A stretch of 64,000 nt of DNA from an uncultured Opitutales bacterium (GTDB lineage Bacteria > Verrucomicrobiota > Verrucomicrobiia > Opitutales > Intestinicryptomonadaceae). The position numbers and the translations under genes are program-made. The stretch is taken from positions 1 through 64,000 of the forward strand of contig CAKTTC010000012.1 of NCBI GenBank assembly GCA_934613645.1. The letters run 5' to 3'. This document shows positions 8,981-18,641 of this stretch, piece by piece. The notes under the pieces were generated by a model. The model did not search any database, had not been told where the DNA came from, and worked only from the letters and a program-made list of their open reading frames with translations. Position 1 is the stretch's first letter. Each line of letters opens with the position of its first letter.

Positions 8981-9011
8981 AAAAGAGTTCCCGTAGCGGA
9001 GCTCTTTTTTT
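8981..9011 (+). terminator. Terminator after cellulase-like fragment
   Basis: An imperfect stem pairs aaaagag (8981-8987) with ctctttt around a GC-rich centre and leads into a T run. It follows the stop of the truncated hydrolase gene by 20 bases. Confidence 0.6.
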
Positions 9012-9305
9012 GTTCCCGTTTAGAAGTCGCGTGAATAGCCGCGTGAATATTGGTGGCGCGGCGTGTTCTGCGCGCGGGCGAAATGCGGACAAGTCGGGCG
9101 GGGCAGGTCGGAAAGCGTATCGCGGCGTGAACGTTAAAAATGCAACTTTTTTGTGCATCGCTTCTATGGGGACACAAAAAACGCAACACATATAATAGTG
9201 AATACTGCCTATCGTCAACGATAGCGCAAGAATACAACGTATCTGAAAGCACGGCAGAGCGAGCAATATACAAGAGCTGCCCACAAAAGCAGAAGGAGTA
9301 TAGAG
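9012..9305. other. Intergenic stretch with a possible HTH gene remnant
   Basis: No intact gene is supported. The plus-strand frame around 9200-9290 reads IAQEYNVSESTAERAI, which resembles the recognition helix region of a helix-turn-helix protein, but it lacks a credible start and the rest of a domain. It may be a decayed gene or chance. Confidence 0.3.
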
Positions 9306-10007
9306 TTAGTTTGATTCCGCTTTGGTCTTATCAAGCATGTACTTGAAATAATCTTTCACTCTGGATTGCTGCAATACTGATGTAAAATCGTAGCATGTTT
9401 GATATACTTTTTCAATGTTGGGTGCACCATTATCAAAATCCCCATATAGAACAAATGTATTAGCAGGAATGCTGTTTTTGTATACGGAGAAGAGGAGAAA
9501 TTGTATGGCAGTTCCGCCCCTCGGAGAAATCAAGCCTTTATAATTTTTCAATTCTTCAAGCTGGGAGGTCAGCAATTTAAATTCTCTGTCTGTGTGCGTT
9601 CTGTAATTGAAAACAACAAAATAATTGTTGTCTTTCCCGTCCAAAAACGGACAAACGGCGGCGTTTATTAGTTTTTTGTCTGTAAGAATATAATAGTCAT
9701 ACCCAGCCGAGTTCGGATATATCATAAGAAAAGTATATATTATATTTTCTTTCGGCTCTATTGCCGAATTGACCATACTTGAAATCTTGCGTTTTATGTA
9801 TGCATTGTTGGAATATAAATAATCAAGAAAATCAGTTATTACTTGTTTATTTCTTTCCGCGACTTTGTTAACCTGTTTTGTCTCCTGCAAAATAGGTGCT
9901 TTTTTTACCGAAACATACATTTTTTCGGGAATGTCTATGCTTAATTTTGCAACAGCAAAATTTGCGATAACCAAAGCAAGTATATACGCTAAAAATAATT
10001 TTTTCAT
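9306..10007 (-). CDS. Secreted protein of unknown function
   Basis: The 233-residue product begins with a typical signal peptide (MKKLFLAYILALVIANFAVA, cleavage after about residue 20). The mature part is mixed alpha/beta, rich in Lys, Tyr and Asn, and has no recognised domain. The start is set at the ATG with a GAG seven bases upstream, giving the signal peptide directly; an extension ten codons upstream would bury it. The gene is AT-rich compared with the chromosome and is followed upstream by a second exported protein on the same strand, about 100 bases away. Both lie on the 3' side of tRNA-Lys, a common site for acquired DNA. Confidence 0.7.
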   Translation of the reverse strand: MKKLFLAYILALVIANFAVAKLSIDIPEKMYVSVKKAPILQETKQVNKVAERNKQVITDFLDYLYSNNAYIKRKISSMVNSAIEPKENIIYTFLMIYPNSAGYDYYILTDKKLINAAVCPFLDGKDNNYFVVFNYRTHTDREFKLLTSQLEELKNYKGLISPRGGTAIQFLLFSVYKNSIPANTFVLYGDFDNGAPNIEKVYQTCYDFTSVLQQSRVKDYFKYMLDKTKAESN

Positions 10008-10105
10008 TTTGTTCTCGGAGTTGGATTTATTGCACAATCAGGTAGGCGGGCTCCAGATGTCGATGTTCTAACGCTTGCATTCAGCGTTCCCATATTAACC
10101 ATTTC

Positions 10106-10558
10106 TTACTGCTTTCGTGTTATAACTCTTATGTTGTTTTTATCACAACAAGAAAGAAAATCTCTCCATTCCGAATTATTTTCTTTTAATTTTAGCAATT
10201 CGTTAGTTGTGAGATTTAAAATAATTCTATTTATCCCGGAATCTTTCTCCAATTCAACTGTGTGTATATTTAAGTTTTTGTCATATTTTGCAGAATTTGC
10301 CAACGAATAACCGTCTTTCAATACGTCTATGTAAAATGAAGACGTTTGAACTTCCACCATTCCATTGGCTTCCGTTTTCAATAGTATATTTAGCGGGTCT
10401 ATCGCAAAGGGAAGTGTTTGCATCGGTCTTATGTATACATAAGCGTTGCTTATCGGTTCTTTGGTGCATTTGTCGATAACTTGAACTTGTGTTGATGTGC
10501 ATGCAACCAACGTAGATAATCCGATAATGGTAGCTACAAATTTAATTATTTTTTGCAT
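10106..10558 (-). CDS. Small lipoprotein with Ig-like/carboxypeptidase-regulatory-like fold
   Basis: The 150-residue product has a lipoprotein signal peptide with lipobox LVAC (Cys20), so it should be anchored in the outer or inner membrane. The following region (VQVIDKCTKEPISNAYVYI ... TEANGMVEV ... VLKDGYS) has the shape of a carboxypeptidase regulatory-like beta domain, in which a bulky sugar- or peptide-binding sandwich is common. It probably starts the same transcript as the secreted protein downstream on the minus strand. No function can be named. The base composition is AT-rich. Confidence 0.7.
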   Translation of the reverse strand: MQKIIKFVATIIGLSTLVACTSTQVQVIDKCTKEPISNAYVYIRPMQTLPFAIDPLNILLKTEANGMVEVQTSSFYIDVLKDGYSLANSAKYDKNLNIHTVELEKDSGINRIILNLTTNELLKLKENNSEWRDFLSCCDKNNIRVITRKQ

Positions 10559-10594
10559 ATATGGACTTCAGATTTCCCCCACGGCGTGAGGGCA

Positions 10595-10630
10595 CTAAAA
10601 AAGCGGCCTCCTGAGCCGAGAGCCGCTTTC
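10595..10630 (-). terminator. Terminator after tRNA-Lys
   Basis: On the minus strand a perfect seven-base stem (aagcggc at 10601-10607 with gccgctt at 10622-10628, inner pairing ctc/gag) is followed by six T. It lies 10 bases beyond the tRNA 3' end. Confidence 0.75.
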
Positions 10631-10639
10631 TAATTGCTT

Positions 10640-10712
<73 letters not shown>

Positions 10713-11095
10713 TTAACAATTAATTATCCAACCATACAAAGCGTTTTCGGGGCATGTTGCAAGAAAAAAATAAAAATTTTTCCGATGTTTTTGAAACTTA
10801 TCGAAACTTAGTATGTTAGCGCACGCCAATTCCGCCGTTTTGTTCGGGCGGGCGCGTCGCGGTTGCGGAAAATCGGGGCGAGGCGGGCTTCTCCGCGATT
10901 GCCTCTTGCGGGGTTTGGGATTACCTCTTGCGGGGTTTTGAAGTGTCGGGGCGCGGGAAAGTCGGGTTCTTTCATGCGGTCGGTGCGCCGCGGCGGTATG
11001 TGGGAAAGCCGAAAAAGTGGAATTTTTGTGTGGCAATCGGTTCGAAAAGTTGTTTTACTTCAATCTTTAAAAATCGCAAATTTTTTTCGATAAAT
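10713..11095. other. Intergenic region upstream of leuB
   Basis: No gene is seen. A near-perfect 20-base tandem repeat (copies at 10897 and 10919, core cctcttgcggggttt) lies in the middle. The leuB promoter is probably in the AT-rich last 100 bases, but no clear -35/-10 pair could be assigned. Confidence 0.35.
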
Positions 11096-12193
11096 ATGGC
11101 AACATTAAAATTCACAGTTTTGGCGGGCGACGGCATTGGTCCGGAAGTTATGGACTCCGCGCTCGAAGTGCTCACAAAGGCGTGCGGCGATGCCGGCGAT
11201 ACCCTCTCCTACAAGGCTTGCGACGTAGGCGGCATTGCCATAGACAACCACGGAACGGCTCTGCCCGAATCGACTCTCGAAGCGTGCAGACAGGCCGACG
11301 CCATTTTGTTCGGCTCGGTAGGCGGCCCCAAGTGGGAGCACTTGCCCCCCAGCCAGCAGCCCGAACGTGCGGCGTTGTTGCCGCTGAGAAAGGCGTTCAA
11401 GCTTTTCGCAAACATTCGCCCCGGGTTGCTGTATCCCGAATTGGCTGACGCGTCGCCGCTGAAGTCGGAACGCATTCCCAACGGAATCGACATTGTCTGC
11501 ATTAGAGAACTCACGGGCGGCATCTACTTCGGCGAAAAGAAAACCTACACGACCGAATCGGGCGAAACTGCCGCCTGCGACACCATGTCTTACAAGGTTT
11601 CGGAAATTGAACGCATTGCCGAAGTGGCGGGGCAGACTGCCATGGCGCGCGGCAAAAAAGTGTGCTCAATCGACAAGGCCAACGTTTTGGAAACGTCGGT
11701 TCTCTGGCGCAAAACCGTTACGGAATACTTCAAGAAGCACTTCCCCGAAGTCTCGCTTTCGTATCTGTATGTAGACAACGCCGCAATGCAGCTTGCGCGC
11801 GACCCCAACCAGTTCGACGTTTTCTTCACCGAAAATATGTTCGGCGACATTTTGAGCGACGAAATGGCGGTCATCTGCGGTTCGCTCGGAATGCTTTGTA
11901 GCGCGTCGCTGGGCGACATCAAAAATTCGCTCGGCAACAAGTTCGGCTTGTATGAACCCGCGGGCGGCACTGCTCCCGACATTGCGGGCAAGGGCATTGC
12001 AAATCCGTGCGCGCAGATTTTGTCGGCGGCGATGATGTTGCGCTACTCTTTCGGGCGCGGCGAAATTGCGTCGAAAATCGAAAACGCAGTCCGCGGCGCG
12101 GTATGCTCGGGCGTGCGCACCGGCGACATCGCCTTCGGCAGAACGCCCGTCTCCACAAAGGAAATGACGCGCGCGATTATCGAACGCCTGTAG
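11096..12193 (+). CDS. leuB: 3-isopropylmalate dehydrogenase
   Basis: LeuB oxidatively decarboxylates 3-isopropylmalate to 2-oxoisocaproate with NAD+ in leucine biosynthesis. The 365-residue protein matches family length. It starts MATLKFTVLAGDGIGPEV (the family N-terminus), has GSVGGPKWE, the substrate-binding arginine region LFANIRPG, RELTGGIYFGE, the catalytic Tyr/Lys region and the metal-binding NMFGDILSDE. The start is taken at the ATG just before MATLKF; the much longer upstream extension is GC-rich noise. No Shine-Dalgarno is obvious. It is a single gene closed by a hairpin before alaS; no leuA, leuC or leuD is in the window. Confidence 0.96.
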   Translation: MATLKFTVLAGDGIGPEVMDSALEVLTKACGDAGDTLSYKACDVGGIAIDNHGTALPESTLEACRQADAILFGSVGGPKWEHLPPSQQPERAALLPLRKAFKLFANIRPGLLYPELADASPLKSERIPNGIDIVCIRELTGGIYFGEKKTYTTESGETAACDTMSYKVSEIERIAEVAGQTAMARGKKVCSIDKANVLETSVLWRKTVTEYFKKHFPEVSLSYLYVDNAAMQLARDPNQFDVFFTENMFGDILSDEMAVICGSLGMLCSASLGDIKNSLGNKFGLYEPAGGTAPDIAGKGIANPCAQILSAAMMLRYSFGRGEIASKIENAVRGAVCSGVRTGDIAFGRTPVSTKEMTRAIIERL

Positions 12194-12217
12194 TTTCAAC
12201 CAACCAAAAAAACGCCC

Positions 12218-12250
12218 CGCGGCTTGGCGCAATAAGCCGCGCAATTTTTT
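12218..12250 (+). terminator. Terminator/leader hairpin between leuB and alaS
   Basis: An eight-base stem (cgcggctt 12218-12225, aagccgcg 12234-12241) is followed by caatttttt. It terminates leuB but ends only three bases before the alaS start codon, so it could also mask or control alaS initiation. Confidence 0.65.
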
Positions 12251-12253
12251 ATT

Positions 12254-14926
12254 ATGACAAGTGCTGAATTAAGACAAAGCTTTATGGACTTCTTCAAGTC
12301 GAAAGGACACACAATAGTTCCGTCGGCTTCGCTGATGCCCTCTTCGCCGAATTTGCTGTTTACAAATGCGGGAATGAACCAGTTTGTTCCGTATTTCCTC
12401 GGCGAGGAGAAAAACCCGTTCCTGCGCGCTGCCGACACGCAAAAGTGCATTCGCGCGGGCGGTAAGCACAACGACTTGGAGGACGTGGGTTTCGACACCT
12501 ACCACCACACTTTCTTCGAGATGCTCGGGAACTGGTCGTTCGGCGACTACTTCAAGAAAGAGGCAATCCAGTGGGCTTGGGAGCTTTTGACCGACGTTTG
12601 GCACTTTCCCAAAGAACGCCTCTACGCCACCGTCTACGAACCCCGCGCGGGCGAGCCCGCCGAGTTCGACGCCGAGGCATACGGCTACTGGGAGGAGATT
12701 TTCAACAAGTGCGGGCTTGACCCGAAAATCCACATCAAAAAGTGCGGCAAAAAAGACAACTTTTGGATGATGGGCGAAACCGGCCCGTGCGGCCCGTGCT
12801 CGGAAATCCACATTGACCTCACCGAGAAGGGCGACACGCAGGGCGAACTTGTCAACGCCGGCTCGCCGCTTTGCATTGAAATCTGGAACTTGGTTTTCAT
12901 GCAGTTCAACGCCGAGGTTTCGGGCGCGTTCGTTCCGCTCAAGAACAAGAATATCGATACGGGAATGGGCTTGGAGCGCGTGGCGGGAATTTTCGCCACC
13001 ACCAAGAATTTCACCGACTTTTCAACGCTTGCTTCGAACTACAACAGCGACTTGTTCACCGACATCTTCACGCACATCACAAATATGTCGGGCAAGCACT
13101 ACAAGGGAACGCTCCCGCGCGACCCGCGCGACATGAGCCAGCAGGAGCTTACCGACTGCGTGTTCAGGGTTCTCGCCGACCACATCAGAACTTTGACGTT
13201 CTCGATAGCCGACGGAATTATCCCCGGCAACGACGGCCGCAACTACGTTTTGCGCCGCATTTTGCGCAGGGCGATTATGTATGGAAAGCGTCTGGGCTTG
13301 GAGCGCGGCTTTTTCACCAAGCTTGTAGAGCCCGTGATAGCGAAAATGTCGCCCGTTTTCCCCGAGCTTGTGGAGCAGAAAAAAATGATTCTCAAGACAA
13401 TCGAAAACGAGGAAAACAGCTTTGCCAAAACGATAGACCGCGGCCTGCAGTTGCTCGACCACATCACGATGACATCGGGCAAAATCTCGGGCGAGCAGGC
13501 GTTCATTCTCTACGACACCTACGGCTTCCCGCTCGACCTCACCCAGCTGATTGCGCGCGAACGCAATATGCCCGTTGACGAAGAGGGTTTCGAGGCGGCA
13601 ATGGAACGCCAGCGCAAGCTTTCGCGCGATGCGCAAAAACGCGAAATCATCAGCGTTTCCGACGCCAGCGAAGTGGAAAACGCAACGCAGTTCTTGGGCT
13701 ACGACGCCGAAAACCTGTCGGATTTCAAAACGAAAATCACGGCAATAGTCGAGGGCGAAGACTGCGACTACCTCATCTTCCCGCAAACTCCGTTCTACGC
13801 GGAGAAGGGCGGACAGGTGGGCGACACGGGCTTTGTGGAGCTTGCCTCCGACTCCCGCGCTCACGAAATTTTCGACACCCAGCTCGACAAGGCGGGGCAC
13901 GTTCTGCACAAAGTCCGCAAGGGAACGTTCACAAAAAGCATGGTCGGCGCGGAAGTGTCGGTTTCGGTCGATTCCTACCGCCGCCGCGCAATCCAACGCC
14001 ACCACTCGGCAACGCACATTCTGCACTGGGCGTTGCGGCAGGTGCTGGGCAACCACGTCAAGCAGAAAGGCTCTTATGTAGACCCCGAGCGTCTGCGCTT
14101 CGACTTCCACCATTTCGAAGCCCCCACGCCCGAGCAGCTCAAAGAAGTTGAGACGCTCGCCAACAAAAAGATTCTCGAAAACTCCAAAATCACTTGGCGC
14201 GAGCTTCCGTTCAGGGAAGTCCCCAAAAGCTGCATGGCGTTGTTCGAGGAAAAATACGGCGCGATTGTGAGAATTGTGGAGATGGGCTCTTTCAGTCAGG
14301 AGCTTTGCGCGGGCACGCACGCTTCCGCCACGGGCGACTTGGGCTTCATCAAAATTTTGAGCGAAGGCGCAATATCGGCGGGCACACGACGCATTGAGGC
14401 AGTTGCGGGAATGGCGGCTCTGGAGACGGTCGAGAAAATGCAGCAGACTCTCGGCGGCGTTTCGCAACAGCTTTCATGCAAAACCGACGAGGTCAACGCG
14501 CGTCTGGAAAAACTTTTGCAGACAAAGGCGGAACTCGAAAAAGAGGTGAAGGTATTCCGCAAGGGCAACGCCGCAAAGCTCGCCGAAAACGTCGCGGCTT
14601 CGGCGGTGGAAAAGGACGGCATTGCGTATATGGTCGCGATTGTCGAGGCGGAAAATCCGAACGCTTTGCGCGAACTGTCGGTCAAGATTATGAAGGCAAA
14701 AAGCGGCGTAGTGGTGCTCGGCTGCGCTTTCGGCGAAAAGGCTACGGTTCTTGCGTCGTGTTCGGCGGAGGCTGTCGAAAAGTCGGTGAAAGCGGGCGAC
14801 ATAGTCCGCCAAATAGCCGCGGAGCTCGGCGGCAAGGGCGGCGGCAAACCCGACTTCGCGCAGGGCGGCGGGCAGGCGGCAAACCTGCGTTCGGCGTTCG
14901 ACAAATTCAAAAATTCGCTGAAGTAA
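12254..14926 (+). CDS. alaS: Alanyl-tRNA synthetase
   Basis: AlaS charges tRNA-Ala and edits mischarged serine and glycine. The 890-residue protein has the full bacterial layout. The class II core begins LRQSFMDFFKSKGH and includes FTNAGMNQF (motif 1/2 region) and GMGLERV (motif 3). The editing domain has HHSATH at about residue 584 and CAGTH at about 685, which together form the zinc site. A C-terminal coiled coil and the C-Ala domain (ending GGGKPDFAQGGG) follow. The ATG directly follows the T-run of a hairpin and has no Shine-Dalgarno sequence. The smc gene begins four bases after the stop, so the two are probably co-transcribed. Confidence 0.97.
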   Translation: MTSAELRQSFMDFFKSKGHTIVPSASLMPSSPNLLFTNAGMNQFVPYFLGEEKNPFLRAADTQKCIRAGGKHNDLEDVGFDTYHHTFFEMLGNWSFGDYFKKEAIQWAWELLTDVWHFPKERLYATVYEPRAGEPAEFDAEAYGYWEEIFNKCGLDPKIHIKKCGKKDNFWMMGETGPCGPCSEIHIDLTEKGDTQGELVNAGSPLCIEIWNLVFMQFNAEVSGAFVPLKNKNIDTGMGLERVAGIFATTKNFTDFSTLASNYNSDLFTDIFTHITNMSGKHYKGTLPRDPRDMSQQELTDCVFRVLADHIRTLTFSIADGIIPGNDGRNYVLRRILRRAIMYGKRLGLERGFFTKLVEPVIAKMSPVFPELVEQKKMILKTIENEENSFAKTIDRGLQLLDHITMTSGKISGEQAFILYDTYGFPLDLTQLIARERNMPVDEEGFEAAMERQRKLSRDAQKREIISVSDASEVENATQFLGYDAENLSDFKTKITAIVEGEDCDYLIFPQTPFYAEKGGQVGDTGFVELASDSRAHEIFDTQLDKAGHVLHKVRKGTFTKSMVGAEVSVSVDSYRRRAIQRHHSATHILHWALRQVLGNHVKQKGSYVDPERLRFDFHHFEAPTPEQLKEVETLANKKILENSKITWRELPFREVPKSCMALFEEKYGAIVRIVEMGSFSQELCAGTHASATGDLGFIKILSEGAISAGTRRIEAVAGMAALETVEKMQQTLGGVSQQLSCKTDEVNARLEKLLQTKAELEKEVKVFRKGNAAKLAENVAASAVEKDGIAYMVAIVEAENPNALRELSVKIMKAKSGVVVLGCAFGEKATVLASCSAEAVEKSVKAGDIVRQIAAELGGKGGGKPDFAQGGGQAANLRSAFDKFKNSLK

Positions 14927-14930
14927 AACC

Positions 14931-17900
14931 ATGTATCTGAAGCAGGTAGTAATTAACGGCTTTAAAAGCTTTGCCGACAGAACCGTTATGCAGCTTACGC
15001 AGGGGGTAACCTGCATAGTAGGCCCCAACGGCTGCGGCAAAAGCAACATTGTAGACGCAATCCGCTGGGTTTTGGGCGAACAAAGCGCAAAGGCCCTGCG
15101 CGGCGGCAAAATGCAGGACGTTATTTTTCAGGGAACAGAAACCCGCAAACCGCTTCAGTTTTGCAACGTATCGCTTCTGTTTTCGGAGTGCGAAGACCAG
15201 CTGGGAACGAACTTCCACGAAGTCGAAATCTCCCGAAAGGTCACGCGCGACGGCGGAAGCGACTATTACATAAACGGCAAAGTTGCGCGCCTGAAAAACA
15301 TTCAGGAGCTTTTTATGGATACGGGCATCGGGCGGGTGTCGTATTCGTTTATGGTGCAGGGGCAGATTGACCAGATATTGTCGTCGAACCCCGGCGAACG
15401 CCGCTCCATTTTCGAAGAGGCGGCGGGCATAACCAAATACAAAACGCAGCGGCGCGAAGCCCTCAACAAGCTCGCGCTTGTCGAGCAGAATCTGGCGCGC
15501 GCCACCGACCGCATAGAGGAAATTTCGCGCCAAATAGGCACGCTGAAACGTCAGGCTTCAAAGGCGTTGCGCTTCAAGCGGCTGAGCTTCCGCCTGCGCC
15601 ATCTCGACTTGGCGTTGAACGCGAAAAATTATTCGGAGCAAACCAAATTGCTCGCCGAAGACGATGTTCAACTGCGGGAAGTTTCGGCGCGGATTTTGGA
15701 GGTTTCGCAAAAACTCTCCGCGGGAGAGGAAACGCTTGCGCGCATGCGCGCCGAACGCGCGGAAAATCAGGCGCAGCTTGAGCGTATGCGTCAGGCGGCG
15801 GCGGAAATCCGTTCGCAAAAGGAGCAGGCGCAGCGCAATTCGGAATTCGCGCTTGTGCGCAAAAAGGACTTGGCGGAGAGGTCGGCGCAGCTCGAAAAGG
15901 AGCTGGAGTCTTTGACCGAGCAGCTTGCGGTTCTCGAGGGCAAGGCAAAGGGCGACGCGGAAGTCAAGCAGATGCAGCTTAACCTCGTTTCCGAAGACGA
16001 CGAAATTTTCCGCGCCCAGAGTGCGGAGCTTGCCGAGCTTGAGGCGTCGTTGCGCGCCGCCGAACAGGAGCTTTCCGCCCTTCGGCGCGACGCCCTTGTA
16101 AGCGAGGGCGCAGTGCCGCGTTTGCGCGCCAACTGCACGTCGCTTGAGGTCGAGCTTAAGTCATACCAAGTCCGCCACGGAGCGTTGAGCGATTCTGTCT
16201 TCCAGATAAAGGAGGAGTCGGAAGCGTTGCGCCGCCGCGGCGAAGAGCTTGAAAACGCATTCGAAAACGCCAACGAGCGGCTCGCCGAAGCCGACGCCGA
16301 CATAGAGCGCGCGAAGTCGAAGTCGGACGAACTCAGAGCGCAATACCGCAACAAGCAGATTGAGATACAGAATCTCGACAGGCAGCTGGCGTCGAAGTCG
16401 GCGCGCCTGAGCATTCTGAACGATTTGCAGACGCGAATGGAGGGGTTCTCCGAGGGCGTAAAGGCGATTTTAAGGGGCGCGGCCGACGCCGTTTTGCCCG
16501 CGCAGGAGGCGAAAATTGTCAGCCAGAATCTGGAAATTTCGCCCGAGTGGTCGGCGGCTTTCGAGACAATGCTCGGCTCGGCGATTGACGCCGTGGCGGT
16601 TGCCGACAATTCAAAACTTTTCCAAGTCGTGCGCGTTTTGCGCGAACGTTCGCTCGGCAAGGCGTGCTTGCAGATGCCCGTAGACGGCGCGCCCGAGCCG
16701 CAGGTGAGCCTGCCCGACGGCATTTTCAGGTGTTCCGATTTCGTCCGCTCCGCCAATTCGGAGATAGACGCTTTTGCCAAGGGGCTTGTGCGCGGCTGCT
16801 ATTTTTGCGCCGACATTGCGGCGTTTGCGGAGTTCGCGCGCGCCAATGAAGACTTCAATTTCTCGCTCGCCGTTTCGCGCGACGGCACAATGCTTGACTG
16901 GCGCGGCATAGTTTACACTTCGGGCGGCGAGGTTTCGCGCGATACGGAAAACAGCTTCATTTTGCGCAACGAGGAAATCGCCCGCCTGAAGCGCGAAATA
17001 GAAACCGACAACGAGGCGTTGACTACCCTCAACGAGGGCGCAATGGCAATTCAGGCGGAACTCGACGCGGCGGAGGCGGACATTGAAAACCGCAGAAACG
17101 TGTCGGTGGAAATCAAGCGCGAAATTTCGTCGATGCGCGCGCAGCTCGACGCCGCAAAAACTTCGCTCGCCGAAAAGACCGCCGATGCCGAGCGCAAAAC
17201 GGCGCAGCTTGCGGAGATGGAAAATTCGCGCTTCGAGCTTGAAGACAGGCTCAAATCGGCAACCGAGCAGCTCGCGCAGGCCGAGCAGACAATAGAAAAG
17301 GCGAAGTCGCTCTCCGCCGCGAAGGAGGAGGAACTGGCAACGCTGCGCGAGACGAAAGACCAAAAATACGCGGTGATGTCGGAAACGCGCCTGAAGCTTG
17401 CCGAAAAGAAATCGCGACTGGAAAGCTTGGAGCGCGGCTTGGGCGCAATAAAGCAGCAGCAGGCGGAAACGGAAACGCTAATCCAAAAACGCAGGGGCGA
17501 GCTTGCCGCCGCGGGCGAACAGTCGGCTGCTTTCGACGCCGAAACAGAGGCGGAGCGCAACAGGGCGGCGCAGTTGGCGGAAACGCTCGAGGCTTCCGTG
17601 GGGCACATCGCCCAGCAAAACCAAAAGGCGGCGGAACTTGAAAATGCTCTGTCGGAATTTGAAAATTCGCTCTCGGGAGACCGCGAGGCGCAAATGCGCA
17701 ACAACGCCGCCAAAAACGAAATAGAGGTGCGCATGACGCGCCTGCGCGCAAAGCTCGACTACGTTGCCGAGCGCATTTTGAACGAATACGAAGTGCAGAT
17801 TGCGGGCGTTGACTGGAAGGCGGAAATGTGGGCTTCCGACGAGGAGTTTGAAAGCAGGATAAAGCTCGACGAGCTTGAGGACGGCGAGGTTGCGCCCACT

Positions 17901-18641
17901 CCCAAAAAGCCGCGCGGCGAGCCTACGCAGGAGGATTTCGACGCGATGGAGTCGCTTGATTTTTCGGCGGTCGAAGACGAGGTGCGCCAGCTGCGCGAGC
18001 GCATAAATGCAATGGGCGCGGTAAACCTTGTTGCAATAGAGGAATACGCCGAACTCAAGGAACGCTACGACTTCCTCAAAACGCAGACGGACGATTTGTG
18101 GACTTCCAAAAACGCGCTCGTAGCCGACATCGACGAAATCAACAACACGTCGCAGAAAATGTTCTCCGACACGTTCGAGCAAATAAAAAAGAATTTCGAG
18201 TTCACCTTCCACAAGATTTTCGGCGGCGGCACTGCCGACCTGAAGCTTGTTGAAAGCGAGGACATTCTCGACAGCGGCATTGAAATCATTGCGCGCCCCC
18301 CGGGAACGGTTCTCAAGAATTTGTCGCTGCTTTCTGGCGGACAGCGCACAATGACGGCGGTTTCGCTTTTGTTTGCAATCTACATGGTAAAGCCGTCGCC
18401 GTTCTGCGTGCTTGACGAGCTTGACGCGCCGCTTGACGACGCAAACATCGGCAGATACACCGACATTCTCAAAGAGTTCACGCGCTATTCGCAGTTCCTT
18501 GTGATAACGCACAACAAGCGCACGATGTCGGCGGCGCAGACAATCTACGGCGTGACGATGCAGGAACGCGGCGTGACAACTCTCATTTCAATGCGCTTCA
18601 ACGGCGAGGAGAAAGCCCCCGAATCGGAGGCGGGCAAGTAG
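14931..18641 (+). CDS. smc: Chromosome segregation protein SMC
   Basis: SMC forms the ATP-driven ring that, with ScpA and ScpB, compacts and segregates chromosomes. The 1236-residue protein starts with MYLKQVVINGFKSFADRT and a Walker A motif (GPNGCGKSN, about residues 32-40). Long coiled coils rich in Glu, Ala and Arg flank a hinge at about residues 500-650. The C-terminal head holds the ABC signature LSGGQRT (about 1136) and Walker B FCVLDELDAPLDD (about 1160). It is complete and only four bases from alaS. An acidic linker near residue 985 (ELEDGEVAPTPKKPRGEPT) is inserted before the C-terminal head, which looks lineage-specific. Confidence 0.96.
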   Translation: MYLKQVVINGFKSFADRTVMQLTQGVTCIVGPNGCGKSNIVDAIRWVLGEQSAKALRGGKMQDVIFQGTETRKPLQFCNVSLLFSECEDQLGTNFHEVEISRKVTRDGGSDYYINGKVARLKNIQELFMDTGIGRVSYSFMVQGQIDQILSSNPGERRSIFEEAAGITKYKTQRREALNKLALVEQNLARATDRIEEISRQIGTLKRQASKALRFKRLSFRLRHLDLALNAKNYSEQTKLLAEDDVQLREVSARILEVSQKLSAGEETLARMRAERAENQAQLERMRQAAAEIRSQKEQAQRNSEFALVRKKDLAERSAQLEKELESLTEQLAVLEGKAKGDAEVKQMQLNLVSEDDEIFRAQSAELAELEASLRAAEQELSALRRDALVSEGAVPRLRANCTSLEVELKSYQVRHGALSDSVFQIKEESEALRRRGEELENAFENANERLAEADADIERAKSKSDELRAQYRNKQIEIQNLDRQLASKSARLSILNDLQTRMEGFSEGVKAILRGAADAVLPAQEAKIVSQNLEISPEWSAAFETMLGSAIDAVAVADNSKLFQVVRVLRERSLGKACLQMPVDGAPEPQVSLPDGIFRCSDFVRSANSEIDAFAKGLVRGCYFCADIAAFAEFARANEDFNFSLAVSRDGTMLDWRGIVYTSGGEVSRDTENSFILRNEEIARLKREIETDNEALTTLNEGAMAIQAELDAAEADIENRRNVSVEIKREISSMRAQLDAAKTSLAEKTADAERKTAQLAEMENSRFELEDRLKSATEQLAQAEQTIEKAKSLSAAKEEELATLRETKDQKYAVMSETRLKLAEKKSRLESLERGLGAIKQQQAETETLIQKRRGELAAAGEQSAAFDAETEAERNRAAQLAETLEASVGHIAQQNQKAAELENALSEFENSLSGDREAQMRNNAAKNEIEVRMTRLRAKLDYVAERILNEYEVQIAGVDWKAEMWASDEEFESRIKLDELEDGEVAPTPKKPRGEPTQEDFDAMESLDFSAVEDEVRQLRERINAMGAVNLVAIEEYAELKERYDFLKTQTDDLWTSKNALVADIDEINNTSQKMFSDTFEQIKKNFEFTFHKIFGGGTADLKLVESEDILDSGIEIIARPPGTVLKNLSLLSGGQRTMTAVSLLFAIYMVKPSPFCVLDELDAPLDDANIGRYTDILKEFTRYSQFLVITHNKRTMSAAQTIYGVTMQERGVTTLISMRFNGEEKAPESEAGK

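Noticed and set aside
10928..11095. Longer N-terminus for leuB
   Set aside because: The frame is open, but the extra residues are not LeuB-like; the family N-terminus MATLKFTVLAGDGIGPEV begins at 11096.
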